Shown here in pieces: positions 45,365 to 54,192 of a DNA stretch of 64,000 nt. The notes under the pieces are model-generated. The model made no database searches. It had not been told where the DNA came from and saw only the letters and a program-made list of their open reading frames with translations. The stretch covers positions 263,918-327,917 of the forward strand of contig NZ_DF158898.1 of assembly GCF_000307265.1 (NCBI RefSeq), written 5' to 3'. Position 1 is the first letter of the stretch, and every line of letters starts with the position of its first letter. This stretch comes from Oscillibacter ruminantium GH1 (GTDB taxonomy: Bacteria > Bacillota > Clostridia > Oscillospirales > Oscillospiraceae). Position numbers and translations under genes: made by a program.

Positions 45365-46776
45365 ATCGAAACGAAGAGTATAAGGCTCTGCGAGAATCAC
45401 TGGAGCAAACGCCGTCCCAGCTTATAGATACGGTGGATCGAGCGTTAAAGAAGAAAACTGCGTCGCAAAGACGCATCCGCATTTTCGGCGTTCCGGCAGG
45501 GAGTCTGGCGGCCTGTTTTTTGGCCTTTATGCTGCTGGTAAACCTGTTCCCGCCCTTTGCCCGGGCCTGCGGCGGCGTGCCGGTGCTGCGGGATCTGGCA
45601 AAGGCGGTGGCGTGGTCGCCGTCTCTGTCTGCCGCCGTGGAGGACGAATTCGTCCAGCCCGTGGGACAGGAGCAGAGTAAAAACGGCGTCACCGCGAGAG
45701 TGGAATACCTGATTGTGGATCGAAAGCAGGTCAATATTTTTTACACCCTCACCGGCGACACAACCCGCATTCTGGAAGCCGATGCCGAAATTTCCGGCGC
45801 TTATGGACGCGATTTGGAGGGCTTCTCGTCCTCTTCCGCTAGCTATGGAACCCCTAACGGGGACCTGCGGCAGGTAGAGGTAAATTTTGTCGAACAGGAC
45901 GTGCCCGACGCGCTGACGCTGACACTGCGTGTCTATGAAAGTAACTGGGATGCGGACGGTCTGAATATCGAAGCCCCTACCGAGGAAACAAGAGAGGATA
46001 CGTATTTTGCCCCCCACGCCCACAACCCGAACTATCTGGCGGAATTTACCTTTGAACTAAGCTTTGACTCGTGGTTCACCGCACAGGGCGAGATGGTGGC
46101 AGTGAATCAGATCTTTCAAATCGATGGTCAGACTTTGACGCTGAAAGCGGCTGAAATTTATCCAACCCATTTGAGGTTGGACTTTGGCTACGCCCCCACC
46201 AATACCGCGTGGCTGACGGGGCTGGAGTTCTATGTGGAGAACGAAAAAGGAGAGCGGTTCGACCCGGTGACCAACGGTATCTCCGCCTCAGGAGAGGAGA
46301 ACTCGCCGTCCATGGTAACTTATTGGATGGACACCACCTATTTTAGTAACAGTAAAGTTTTGACACTTCACATTACGCAGGCCCGCTGGCTGGAAAAGGA
46401 TCGGGAGACGATTGGGCTGAATCTTGAAACCGGCGATCATGACCCACTACCGGACGGAGTAAAGCTGGTAGGTATCCAGCATTTGGAACAGGGATACCTT
46501 CTGACCTTTCAGGAAAAGCAATACCGGGAGGGGTGGATGTACAGCATGTGGAACGGTTATTTGGATGCCACAGGGACAGCCGAATCTTTTACCTCCAGCG
46601 GCTCGTCTTACAGCTATCAAGACCCAGATACCGGGGAGTATTTGGGCGGCAGCGAACAGGGCTGCTTTTATGAGACGGTTCCGTTACCCGCCCCTCAGGC
46701 GGCAGAGGTTCAGCTAAAGCCGGTCTTTACCCATGTAGCAAACTTTACAACGCCGGTAATGGTTTCCATCAAGTGA
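45361..46776 (+). CDS. DUF4179-type membrane protein, probable anti-sigma partner
   Basis: The 471-aa chain has a cytosolic start (about 1-42, MNRNEEYKALRESL then DTVDRALKKKTASQRRIR), one membrane helix (about 43-66, GSLAACFLAFMLLVNLF) and a large extracellular beta-rich part with a YLIVDRKQVNIFYTL strand and many Thr/Tyr residues. DUF4179-like proteins follow ECF sigma genes in many Firmicutes and are thought to sequester the sigma factor until a wall signal is sensed. Translation is coupled through ATGA overlap. The zinc HxxxCxxC anti-sigma motif is not seen. Confidence 0.75.
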   Translation: MNRNEEYKALRESLEQTPSQLIDTVDRALKKKTASQRRIRIFGVPAGSLAACFLAFMLLVNLFPPFARACGGVPVLRDLAKAVAWSPSLSAAVEDEFVQPVGQEQSKNGVTARVEYLIVDRKQVNIFYTLTGDTTRILEADAEISGAYGRDLEGFSSSSASYGTPNGDLRQVEVNFVEQDVPDALTLTLRVYESNWDADGLNIEAPTEETREDTYFAPHAHNPNYLAEFTFELSFDSWFTAQGEMVAVNQIFQIDGQTLTLKAAEIYPTHLRLDFGYAPTNTAWLTGLEFYVENEKGERFDPVTNGISASGEENSPSMVTYWMDTTYFSNSKVLTLHITQARWLEKDRETIGLNLETGDHDPLPDGVKLVGIQHLEQGYLLTFQEKQYREGWMYSMWNGYLDATGTAESFTSSGSSYSYQDPDTGEYLGGSEQGCFYETVPLPAPQAAEVQLKPVFTHVANFTTPVMVSIK

Positions 46777-46901
46777 ATCTTCCGGAATCATGAGAGAGCA
46801 AAAGGAAACAGCAGGCTATCACTTCTGGTTGAACGCCGACGGATTTTTGGACTGCAAGGCAGGCGAAAAATGCGGAACAGGTCGATCTATTGAAAAAGCT
46901 G

Positions 46902-46932
46902 GGAACGTCTGGAAACAGACGTTCCTTTTTTT
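46902..46932 (+). terminator. Terminator after the DUF4179 gene
   Basis: GGAACGTCTG (46902-46911) pairs with CAGACGTTCC (46916-46925), followed by seven T. Confidence 0.85.
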
Positions 46933-46935
46933 CGG

Positions 46936-46964
46936 TTGCGCTTGGGAGGACAATTTGCTATAAT
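46936..46964 (+). promoter_or_regulatory. Promoter for the ruv operon
   Basis: TTGCGC (46936-46941), 17-bp spacer, TATAAT (46959-46964) with an extended TGC before it. It begins 4 bases after the upstream terminator T-run. Confidence 0.75.
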
Positions 46965-46992
46965 GACTTTAATTGTGCGAAAGGGGGGTGTC

Positions 46993-47502
46993 ATGCGGAT
47001 ATTGGGTATCGACCCCGGTATTGCCACCATCGGCTTCGGGCTGGTGGAGGCCGACCGGATGAAGGCGCATATGGTGACCTACGGAGTGATCACCACCCCT
47101 GCCGGACTGCCTCTTTCCAAACGGCTCTACCAAATTTCCAACGACATGGAATCACTGATCGACCAGTTGAAGCCAGAGGTTATTTCTATCGAGGAGCTGT
47201 TTTTTAACAACAATATTACTACCGGCATCGCTGTGGCCCACGGGCGGGGTGTGATTTTGCTGGCGGCGGAAAAGTGCGGCGTACCGCTGTATGAATATAC
47301 GCCGTCGCAGGTAAAGATGGCCGTGGTGGGCTACGGCAAAGCGGAAAAGCGTCAGGTCATGGATATGACCCGTCGGCTTTTGAACCTGAAGGCCGTTCCC
47401 CGGCCGGATGATGCTGCCGATGCACTGGCTTTGGCCCTTTGCCATGCAAGGAGTTTTACTTCACGGCTCCCACAGATGAGCGATGTGAAAGAGACGATCT
47501 GA
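46993..47502 (+). CDS. ruvC: Crossover junction endodeoxyribonuclease RuvC
   Basis: Resolves Holliday junctions as a dimer. The 169-aa chain has the catalytic Asp in ILGIDPGIATIGFGLV, Glu in VISIEELFFNNN, and the C-terminal acidic pair in PRPDDAADALALALCH. The ATG at 46993 follows AAGGGGGG. The longer frame to 46936 overlaps the promoter. It heads ruvC-ruvA-DUF6054-ruvB. Confidence 0.96.
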   Translation: MRILGIDPGIATIGFGLVEADRMKAHMVTYGVITTPAGLPLSKRLYQISNDMESLIDQLKPEVISIEELFFNNNITTGIAVAHGRGVILLAAEKCGVPLYEYTPSQVKMAVVGYGKAEKRQVMDMTRRLLNLKAVPRPDDAADALALALCHARSFTSRLPQMSDVKETI

Positions 47503-47540
47503 TTTTTTTACGGAGCGTTCAAAAAGCAAAAGGAGGCCCT

Positions 47541-48152
47541 ATGTTTTACTATCTGAATGGCACCGTGGCAGAAGTACAGCCGAATTTGGCGGTGATCGAC
47601 TGCGGCGGCGTGGGATATGCCTGTGCTACCACCAGCAACACCCTCTCTGCTCTGAAAAAGGGGGAGAGGGCGAAGCTGTATACTTACCTTCATGTGGCGG
47701 AGAACGCCTTTGGTTTGTTTGGCTTCGGAACAGTCAGCGAATTGAACAGCTTTAAAATGCTGATCGGCGTGTCCGGTGTCGGCCCCAAGGCGGCGCTGGC
47801 TATCCTGTCCGTCTCTACACCGGAGACTCTGGCAATGTCCATCATTACCGGAGACGAAAAGGCGCTGACCGTGGCCCCCGGCATCGGCAAAAAAATTGCC
47901 CAGCGCATTATCTTGGAACTGAAGGACAAAATGGCGAAGGAGAGTACTGCTGGAGGTAGTTTGACCATAGGCGGTGAGAGCGCAGGAAAGTCGATTCACT
48001 TTACAAGCAAGGCCGCGGAGGCCGCTGCCGCGTTGGCAGTCTTGGGCTATTCCACGGCGGAGGTTGCGGCGGCGCTGAAAGGTGTGGACGCGGAGTCGCT
48101 GCCTCTGGAGGAAATTATCCGGGCATGTCTGAAGAAGATGGTGCGGTCTTGA
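47541..48152 (+). CDS. ruvA: Holliday junction branch migration protein RuvA
   Basis: The 203-aa chain binds four-way junctions and loads RuvB. The N-terminal OB fold (FYYLNGTVAEVQPNLAVIDC) is followed by HhH motifs (GVSGVGPKAALAILS and APGIGKKIAQRIILELKDK) and a C-terminal domain (AAALAVLGYSTAEVAAAL) that contacts RuvB. The start follows AGGAGG. The frame extension upstream to 47439 overlaps ruvC and is rejected. Confidence 0.96.
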   Translation: MFYYLNGTVAEVQPNLAVIDCGGVGYACATTSNTLSALKKGERAKLYTYLHVAENAFGLFGFGTVSELNSFKMLIGVSGVGPKAALAILSVSTPETLAMSIITGDEKALTVAPGIGKKIAQRIILELKDKMAKESTAGGSLTIGGESAGKSIHFTSKAAEAAAALAVLGYSTAEVAAALKGVDAESLPLEEIIRACLKKMVRS

Positions 48153-48203
48153 TGCGGCGGTTCGCCGCATCTCTGACTGGCGGGGAAGAGAGGAGAATGG
48201 CCT

Positions 48204-48536
48204 ATGGCGAAATATGAGCGTCGGCTCCAAGGTGAGTTTGACCGCGTTCTGAATATCCTCCACGACGGAATTTTACGTGGCAGCATGTCTGCTACCTATG
48301 AGGACGGCAGCAACTACGGTGCAGGCGACGTGCGCTGCGCGGTCCGGGTCTACGAGCGGTACAGCTACATCGGCGGCAACCGGGTCAGCCTGAACCTGAC
48401 ATTGCTGGGTAACGGAACAGACTTGTTCCTCTCCGCTATCACCTCGGGTGGAAGTCAAGCGGTGTTTTTTAAGGTTAACACTTGGGGAGAGGAAGCATTT
48501 TTAGACTGTGTAAGAGAGATGGCGGAAGGTCTGTAA
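48204..48536 (+). CDS. DUF6054-like small protein
   Basis: A 110-aa protein of one alpha/beta domain: GEFDRVLNILHDGILRGSMS, SATYEDGSNYGAGDVRCAVR and VSLNLTLLGNGTDLFLSAIT. It resembles DUF6054 proteins of clostridia, but I could not check this. No function is known. It sits between ruvA and ruvB, where these two are normally adjacent, 51 bases from both. AGAGGAGA precedes ATG 48204. Confidence 0.62.
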   Translation: MAKYERRLQGEFDRVLNILHDGILRGSMSATYEDGSNYGAGDVRCAVRVYERYSYIGGNRVSLNLTLLGNGTDLFLSAITSGGSQAVFFKVNTWGEEAFLDCVREMAEGL

Positions 48537-48587
48537 AGTTAAAATCCTATTCAGATACAGCCGCTTTGATTTAGAGGAAGTGAGCAG

Positions 48588-49640
48588 TTGAGCATTGATT
48601 TTGGAAACGACATTTATGAGGAACCCATTGTCGCTAAGACCTTTTTGGAGGAGGACAGCGGCGAGGTGACTCTGCGCCCAAAGACCCTGAACGAATATAT
48701 TGGACAGGAGAAGGCCAAGGAGAATCTGTCCATTTTTATCACTGCTGCCAAGCAGCGAACGGAACCACTGGATCACGTTTTGCTTCATGGCCCTCCGGGC
48801 CTCGGCAAAACCACGCTGGCAGGCATTATCGCCGCCGAGATGGGAGTCAACATCCGGATCACCTCTGGTCCCGCCATCGAAAAGCCCGGCGATTTGGCGG
48901 CGCTGCTGACCAACCTGGCGGAGAACGACATCTTATTTGTGGACGAGATTCATCGGCTGAACCGCTCCGTGGAGGAGATTTTGTACCCCGCCATGGAGGA
49001 CTACGCGCTGGACATCATCGTGGGCAAAGGTCCTTCCGCCAACTCCATCCGGCTGGATTTGCCCAAATTCACACTGATTGGGGCCACCACCCGGGCGGGC
49101 CAGCTCTCCGCGCCGCTGCGGGATCGTTTTGGTGTAACGCTGCGGCTGGAGCTGTACTCTCCGGAGGAACTGTCCTTGATCGTCAAGCGCAGCGCCGGGA
49201 TTTTAGGCGTTCCCATTGAGGATACCGGTGCGCTGGAGATTGCAAAGCGCAGCCGGGGCACGCCCCGAATCGCAAATCGAATGCTCCGTCGGGTCCGGGA
49301 TTTTGCGCAGGTGAAAGCCGACGGCACCATCACCCGTGCCGTGGCAGATCAAGCGCTGTGCGCGCTGGAAGTGGACCATCTGGGGCTTGACTCTGTGGAT
49401 CGCCGGATGCTCACCGCCATCATCGCCAATTACAGCGGCGGGCCGGTGGGACTGGAGACGCTGGCGGCCACCATTGGGGAAGAAGCCGTGACGCTGGAAG
49501 ATGTTTACGAACCGTATCTGATGCAGTTGGGTTTTTTAACCCGTACTCCCCGAGGTCGCTGCGTAACCCATCGGGCATACAGCCATTTGGGACTGTCCGT
49601 TCCCGGTGGGACAGACACGCCGGAACAGCTTACATTCTGA
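48588..49640 (+). CDS. ruvB: Holliday junction branch migration helicase RuvB
   Basis: The AAA+ motor (350 aa) that drives branch migration with RuvA. Walker A is [14 protein letters not shown], Walker B is [16 protein letters not shown], sensor 1 lies near LIGATTRAG, and the arginine finger region is [14 protein letters not shown]. The winged-helix end has [16 protein letters not shown] and LTRTPRGR. The start is TTG 48588, since its first residues ([11 protein letters not shown]) match the family and an AGAGGAAG site lies about 12 bases upstream. Confidence 0.96.
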   Translation: MSIDFGNDIYEEPIVAKTFLEEDSGEVTLRPKTLNEYIGQEKAKENLSIFITAAKQRTEPLDHVLLHGPPGLGKTTLAGIIAAEMGVNIRITSGPAIEKPGDLAALLTNLAENDILFVDEIHRLNRSVEEILYPAMEDYALDIIVGKGPSANSIRLDLPKFTLIGATTRAGQLSAPLRDRFGVTLRLELYSPEELSLIVKRSAGILGVPIEDTGALEIAKRSRGTPRIANRMLRRVRDFAQVKADGTITRAVADQALCALEVDHLGLDSVDRRMLTAIIANYSGGPVGLETLAATIGEEAVTLEDVYEPYLMQLGFLTRTPRGRCVTHRAYSHLGLSVPGGTDTPEQLTF

Positions 49641-49666
49641 TTTTGAATAAATGAGGTAGATTGAAT

Positions 49667-51022
49667 ATGGGCAAACTGTTTGGGACCGACGGAATTCGCG
49701 GTGTGGTGGGTGAAAACCTGACCGCGCAGGAGGCGTTTCGCGTGGGGCAGGCCATCGCCGCCGTACTGATGGAGGACTTGGGCCGCCGCCCGGTCATTTT
49801 GATTGGCAAGGACACCCGCATTTCCTCCGATATGCTGGAATCCGCCCTGATGGCAGGCATCTGCGACGTAGGCGGAGACGTGAAGCCGCTGGGAACCATC
49901 CCTACCCCCGCCGTGGCATATCTAACCGTGCAGGAGCGGGGCGATGCGGGCATCGTGGTTTCCGCGTCCCACAACCCCTTTGAGCATAACGGTATCAAGG
50001 TCTTCAACGCGCAGGGATACAAGCTCAGCGATGAAGTGGAGCGCCGGGTGGAGGAGAAAATTTTGTCCGACGCGCCCATGAAATCCCGCACCCGGGACGA
50101 GATTGGCCGGCGGCATCACGGAATGCGTCAGCTGAAGCGGGATTATATCGATTTTGTGGCGGGGACTGTGGAGAGCGATTTGGCGGGTCTGCGCATTTTG
50201 GCGGACTGCGCCAACGGCGCGGCCAGCGCCACCGCGCCGGAGCTGTTTGGCCGGTTCAAGGCCCACACGGATTTCATCCATACCCAGCCCGACGGACTGA
50301 ACATCAACAACCATTGCGGTTCCACCCATTTAAAGGATTTGGCTGCGGCGGTGGTCAAAGGCAGATACGACGTGGGTGTGGCTTTTGACGGGGACGCGGA
50401 CCGGTGTCTGCTGGTGGACGAAGCCGGCGGCGAAATTGACGGTGACAAGGTGATGGCAGTGTGCGCCGCGGATATGAAGCGCCGTGGAAAGCTCAACGGC
50501 AACACCGTGGTGGCCACCGTCATGAGCAATCTGGGCCTCCACGAGTTCTGCCGCAGCAGCGGGCTGGACCTGGTATGCACCGACGTGGGGGATCGGAACG
50601 TATTGGAGGAAATGCTTCGGCATGATTATCGCATCGGAGGCGAACAGTCCGGCCACACAATTTTCACGGAGTTGGAAACCACCGGCGATGGAGAGGTCAC
50701 CGCACTGCAGTTTTTGCAGGTTTTGAAAACCTCTGGCAAAAAGGCGTCTGAGTTGACGGCGGTTTGCCCGGTGTACCCGCAGGAGTTGGTAAATGTGTCT
50801 GTTTCCCACCAGAGGGGCGTGAAGGAGGCCATTATGGACTCTCAGACACTGAAGGATGCTGTGAAATCTGAAGAGGAGGCGCTTTGCGGTCAGGGCCGTA
50901 TTCTGGTGCGCCCCTCTGGTACGGAAGCGCTGATCCGCGTCATGGTGGAGGCAAAAACCACCGAAAAGGCCAAGGAAACAGCCGAAAAGCTGGCCGATTT
51001 TGTGAAAACCATTCAAGTGTAA
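49667..51022 (+). CDS. glmM: Phosphoglucosamine mutase
   Basis: Converts glucosamine-6-P to glucosamine-1-P for UDP-GlcNAc and peptidoglycan. The 451-aa chain shows GKLFGTDGIRGVVGEN, the phospho-serine loop VVSASHNPFEHNG near residue 101, the metal loop AFDGDADRCLLVD near 242, GGEQSGHTIF, and the C-terminal VRPSGTEALIRVM. The ATG 49667 is used. A TTG two codons earlier is possible. It directly follows ruvB, so it is probably read from the same promoter. Confidence 0.96.
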   Translation: MGKLFGTDGIRGVVGENLTAQEAFRVGQAIAAVLMEDLGRRPVILIGKDTRISSDMLESALMAGICDVGGDVKPLGTIPTPAVAYLTVQERGDAGIVVSASHNPFEHNGIKVFNAQGYKLSDEVERRVEEKILSDAPMKSRTRDEIGRRHHGMRQLKRDYIDFVAGTVESDLAGLRILADCANGAASATAPELFGRFKAHTDFIHTQPDGLNINNHCGSTHLKDLAAAVVKGRYDVGVAFDGDADRCLLVDEAGGEIDGDKVMAVCAADMKRRGKLNGNTVVATVMSNLGLHEFCRSSGLDLVCTDVGDRNVLEEMLRHDYRIGGEQSGHTIFTELETTGDGEVTALQFLQVLKTSGKKASELTAVCPVYPQELVNVSVSHQRGVKEAIMDSQTLKDAVKSEEEALCGQGRILVRPSGTEALIRVMVEAKTTEKAKETAEKLADFVKTIQV

Positions 51023-51087
51023 TCAAGCATATTCGCCAAACTTTTAAAAAATATTTAAAGAAAAATCTGACGAATTTTATATTTCAC

Positions 51088-51117
51088 TTGACAAATTTTG
51101 TGTTCAAAAGGTATAAT
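51088..51117 (+). promoter_or_regulatory. Promoter abutting the sigma-H-like start codon
   Basis: TTGACA (51088-51093), 18-bp spacer, TATAAT (51112-51117). The ATG of the gene begins 5 bases after the -10, close to the expected transcription start. Confidence 0.7.
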
Positions 51118-51122
51118 AGCAT

Positions 51123-51764
51123 ATGAGCAAATGCGAAGAATCTAATTTCTCCTGCACGAACGATCCCTCGGATGAGGAGCTTTGTGTTCGGGCCTCCGGT
51201 GGAGATCGCCGGGCGGAAGAACACTTGGTTTCCAAGTACACCCGATTGGTTCGTTCCTGCGCCCGCCCGTTCTTTTTGATCGGCGGCGACAGTGAGGATC
51301 TGCTGCAGGAGGGAATGATCGGGCTGATGAAAGCCGTCCGTGAATATGACGGGGGAAAAGAAGCCTCTTTTCGTACTTTTGCCGAAACCTGTGTCCGCAA
51401 TCGTCTGCTTTCAGTTTTGCGCGCCGCTTCCCGCGGAAAGCACATGCCTCTGAACCAGTCGGTTTCTCTTGATACACCCTTCTTTGATAGTGATTCCTAC
51501 ACCCTTGGCACCCTGGATTTGACGCAGCGCAGTCCTGAAGATTTTCTGATCGACAGGGAACACACGAGCAGTCTCTTGTTTGGTGTCCGGAAACAGCTGT
51601 CCGAGTTCGAAGCGAAGATTTTGGGGTATTATCTGGACGGTCTATCTTGTAGGGAAATTGCCGAAACCGTTGGCAAGTCCCCCAAATCCGTGGACAACGC
51701 TGTGCAGCGGATCCGTCGCAAGGTGGCACAGCAACTTCTTTCCGGCGATTTCAGCAAGAGCTGA
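51123..51764 (+). CDS. Sigma-H-like (sporulation) RNA polymerase sigma factor
   Basis: The 213-aa chain has sigma-70 regions 2 and 4. Region 2 reads ELCVRASGGDRRAEEHLVSK, then GGDSEDLLQEGMIGLMKAVR and EASFRTFAETCVRNRLLSVL, which match SigH (sigma-30) closely. Region 4 has LDGLSCREIAETVGKSPKSV as its helix-turn-helix. SigH controls entry into sporulation and competence-like states. No ribosome site is visible before ATG 51123 because the promoter lies there (see findings). spo0H is a plausible symbol, but the assignment to SigH over other small sigmas needs alignment. Confidence 0.78.
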   Translation: MSKCEESNFSCTNDPSDEELCVRASGGDRRAEEHLVSKYTRLVRSCARPFFLIGGDSEDLLQEGMIGLMKAVREYDGGKEASFRTFAETCVRNRLLSVLRAASRGKHMPLNQSVSLDTPFFDSDSYTLGTLDLTQRSPEDFLIDREHTSSLLFGVRKQLSEFEAKILGYYLDGLSCREIAETVGKSPKSVDNAVQRIRRKVAQQLLSGDFSKS

Positions 51765-51802
51765 ACGCAATATATTTTTCTTTTCAAAGAGAGGGTAAAA
51801 TC

Positions 51803-52084
51803 ATGTACGAAGACAAGACTTTAGTTTGCAAAGAGTGTGGTCAGGAGTTCGTGTTCACCGCTGGTGAGCAGGAGTTCTACGCTGAGCGCGGCTTCCAGAA
51901 CGAGCCCCAGCGCTGCAAGGGCTGCCGCGATGCCCGTAAGGCCGCTTCCCGCGGTCCCCGTGAGTATTTCACCGCTGTTTGCGCTTCCTGCGGCGGCGAG
52001 GCTCGCGTTCCCTTCGAGCCCAAGTCTGACCGTCCCGTGTATTGCAGCGAGTGCTTCGCCAAGATGCGCGAGGAGCAGAGATAA
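51803..52084 (+). CDS. Zinc-ribbon protein
   Basis: A 93-aa protein with two zinc knuckles: VCKECGQEFVFTAGEQEFY then CKGCRDARKAA, and VCASCGGEARVPF then CSECFAKMRE. The first half matches the bacterial zinc-ribbon group often annotated as a probable zinc-ribbon domain. Function unknown. Such small proteins may bind nucleic acid or ribosomes. It follows the sigma-H-like gene by 38 bases with an AGAGGG site, may share its promoter, and ends at a strong terminator. Confidence 0.8.
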   Translation: MYEDKTLVCKECGQEFVFTAGEQEFYAERGFQNEPQRCKGCRDARKAASRGPREYFTAVCASCGGEARVPFEPKSDRPVYCSECFAKMREEQR

Positions 52085-52100
52085 CGAAAGTCATCTCAAA

Positions 52101-52129
52101 GGAACGCCCTTTTGGGCGTTCCTTTTTTT
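52101..52129 (+). terminator. Strong intrinsic terminator
   Basis: GGAACGCCC (52101-52109) pairs with GGGCGTTCC (52114-52122) around TTTT, followed by T7. Confidence 0.9.
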
Positions 52130-52243
52130 ATATCTTTTTTGCCGTTTCTACTCGCTGTGAGCGAAAAAAGCGGCTTATGCGGTAAATTGGGCAAGAGAAT
52201 GGAAGAACTTGGCGGTTTTTGTGAAATTTCTCCCCAATATCTC

Positions 52244-52272
52244 TTGAAATCAGAAGGAAAGCGGGGTATAAT
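52244..52272 (+). promoter_or_regulatory. Promoter for the DUF1858 gene
   Basis: TTGAAA (52244-52249), 17-bp spacer, TATAAT (52267-52272), 87 bases before the start. Confidence 0.75.
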
Positions 52273-52359
52273 AACAAAGCCTTGATGTGGCAAAATTCAA
52301 GTCAGCCATAGCATAATTTGTGGCTCTGATCTTGAAAACTTAATTTTGGAGGCAAAATC

Positions 52360-52569
52360 ATGGTTGAAATTACAAAAGACACCATCATTGGTGATATCTT
52401 GGACGTGGCTCCTCAGACCGCGCCTATCTTCCTCTCCATCGGTATGCATTGTCTGGGCTGCCCCTCTTCCCGCGGCGAAACTGTGGAGGAAGCCTGCATG
52501 GTCCACGGCATCGACGTGGACAAGCTGCTGACTTTGGTCAACGAGGAAGCCAACAAAGACGCAGAATAA
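52360..52569 (+). CDS. DUF1858 redox-disulfide protein
   Basis: A 69-aa protein of the DUF1858/hybrid-cluster-associated redox disulfide type: KDTIIGDILDVAPQTAPIFL, then IGMHCLGCPSSRGETVEEAC with a CxxC pair that could cycle as a disulfide, and a helix ending GIDVDKLLTLVNEE. Members are often near hybrid-cluster proteins in anaerobes, but none is here. TTTTGGAGGCAAAATC precedes the ATG. It has its own promoter and terminator, so it is a single-gene unit. Confidence 0.88.
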   Translation: MVEITKDTIIGDILDVAPQTAPIFLSIGMHCLGCPSSRGETVEEACMVHGIDVDKLLTLVNEEANKDAE

Positions 52570-52595
52570 GGCTTGCCCTCGGGGAAGCCTGCCAG

Positions 52596-52622
52596 AACGC
52601 ATACGGGTTTCCCGTATGCGTT
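52596..52622 (+). terminator. Terminator after the DUF1858 gene
   Basis: AACGCATACGGG (52596-52607) and CCCGTATGCGTT (52611-52622) form a 12-bp stem with a TTT loop, followed by TCCGTTTG. Confidence 0.75.
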
Positions 52623-52702
52623 CCGTTTGTCAACAGCCGCCAAGCTGCGGCGCAGGTTTAATTTCCGCTGAACAGCGGGGCTGAGGAGAAGTGAAGCGCG
52701 AA

Positions 52703-53416
52703 ATGAACAGACGAAAACTGGAACTGACGGCCCGACTTCAGTTGCTGGCGGACTGGGTTCCTCAGGGCGCAACTCTGGTGGATGTGGGCACGGATCATGC
52801 GTATCTGCCGGTCTGGCTGATGCTTGAGGGACGGCTTTGCTCCGCCATTGCCTGCGATCTGCGCAGCGGCCCTTTGAGCCGGGGGCGCAGGACTGCCGAA
52901 CAATACAATGTGGACGGCCAAATCACTTTTCGTCTGTGCAACGGTCTGGCAGGAATCAGCCCGCAGGAGGCGGATACGGTGGTCATCGCTGGAATGGGTG
53001 GCGAAAACATCGCCGCCATCCTGGCCGCTGCCCCTTGGACGACGGATGGACACCACACACTGCTGCTCCAGCCCCAGTCGCGGGCAGAGGAGCTGCGAGC
53101 GTTTCTTAGCACCAATGGATACACTATCTTTCGGGAACAGCTGGTGGTGGATCGGGGTACCATGTACCCCGTGATAGAGGCCGCCGCCGGAACGCAGACG
53201 CTATCCTTGGGACAGTTGTACGGCGGGGCATGTCTGACTCATGATCCGCTGGGCGGACGATATCTGGTGGAGCAGATTCTCCGGCTTCAGGCGGCAGTGG
53301 CGGGCTTGAACCGCACAGATCGGCCCGAGGCTGCTAAAAAAGCAGACCAGCTGCGGGACATCATGGGATCATTGCTGGAAGTATGGGAGGAGTGGCGTTA
53401 TGCCAACGGCACTTGA
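52703..53416 (+). CDS. trmK: tRNA adenine-N1(22) methyltransferase TrmK
   Basis: Class I SAM methyltransferase making m1A22 in tRNA. The 237-aa chain has LTARLQLLADWVPQGATLVD and VGTDHAYLPVWL (motif I of the family), then DTVVIAGMGGENIAAIL and LLLQPQSRAEELRAFL, with a C-terminal helix bundle of the TrmK type. GTG 52691 lies too close to the GAGGAG site, so ATG 52703 is preferred. It overlaps the Nif3-like gene by 17 bases, a pairing common in Firmicutes. Confidence 0.9.
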   Translation: MNRRKLELTARLQLLADWVPQGATLVDVGTDHAYLPVWLMLEGRLCSAIACDLRSGPLSRGRRTAEQYNVDGQITFRLCNGLAGISPQEADTVVIAGMGGENIAAILAAAPWTTDGHHTLLLQPQSRAEELRAFLSTNGYTIFREQLVVDRGTMYPVIEAAAGTQTLSLGQLYGGACLTHDPLGGRYLVEQILRLQAAVAGLNRTDRPEAAKKADQLRDIMGSLLEVWEEWRYANGT

Positions 53417-54188
53417 AATTGAAAAAAGCCTATTCGACCTTGCGCCTAGAGCCGGGGCGATGGATTGGGACAACGTGGGCCTGTTGGTAGGCGACCCGGC
53501 GGGGGAGATTCATCGCGTTCTGGTGGCACTGGATGCCACGCCATCTGTGGCGGACGAAGCCATCCAAAAGGGCTGTGAGTTGATCGTGGCCCATCATCCC
53601 ATCATGAACTGTCGGTGGCTTCCGGTGCAGTCCTTGCGGGACGACACGCCTCAGGGGCGGTTGTTGCGAAAGTTGACGCGGGCGAATATCAGCGTGATCT
53701 GTATGCATACGAATCTGGACGTGGCAGAGGGCGGCGTGAACGATGTGCTGGCCCATACCCTCCGGTTGGAGGACCCTGGGCCGTTTCTGGACGATGGATT
53801 GGGCCGCATCGGGCATCTCAGTATGCCTATGGCGCTGCGAGATTTTGCGGCGCAAGTCTCTGAACTTCTCGGAAGCAACGGTGTGAGGTATGCCGACGCG
53901 GGAAAGCCAGTCTTCCGCGTGGCTGTGGGCGGAGGGGCCTGCGGCGAATACGCGGACGCGGCAGTCGCTGCCGGATGCGATACCTTCGTCACGGCCGACC
54001 TTACCTACCACGCGTTTTTAGACGCGGCAGGGAAGGGAATCAACCTGATTGACGGGGGACACTTTCCAACGGAGAATCCCGTCTGTCAGATGCTGCAATC
54101 CTTTTTACAGAAGCAATTCCCATCGCTTTCCATTGAAAAATCAACTTCCCATCGGGAAGTTATACAATACTACGTCAAAGGAGAATAA
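53400..54188 (+). CDS. Nif3-like dinuclear metal-centre protein
   Basis: A 262-aa protein of the Nif3/YqfO family, which forms ring hexamers with two metal ions per subunit. Metal ligands are seen in WDNVGLLVGDP, IVAHHPIMN, VICMHTNLDVAEGGVNDVLA, TYHAFLDAAGK and LIDGGHFPTENPVC. The true role is unknown, and links to GTP cyclohydrolase-like chemistry and metal handling have been suggested. Coupled to trmK by overlap. yebC follows directly. Confidence 0.88.
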   Translation: MPTALEIEKSLFDLAPRAGAMDWDNVGLLVGDPAGEIHRVLVALDATPSVADEAIQKGCELIVAHHPIMNCRWLPVQSLRDDTPQGRLLRKLTRANISVICMHTNLDVAEGGVNDVLAHTLRLEDPGPFLDDGLGRIGHLSMPMALRDFAAQVSELLGSNGVRYADAGKPVFRVAVGGGACGEYADAAVAAGCDTFVTADLTYHAFLDAAGKGINLIDGGHFPTENPVCQMLQSFLQKQFPSLSIEKSTSHREVIQYYVKGE

Positions 54189-54192
54189 ACAT

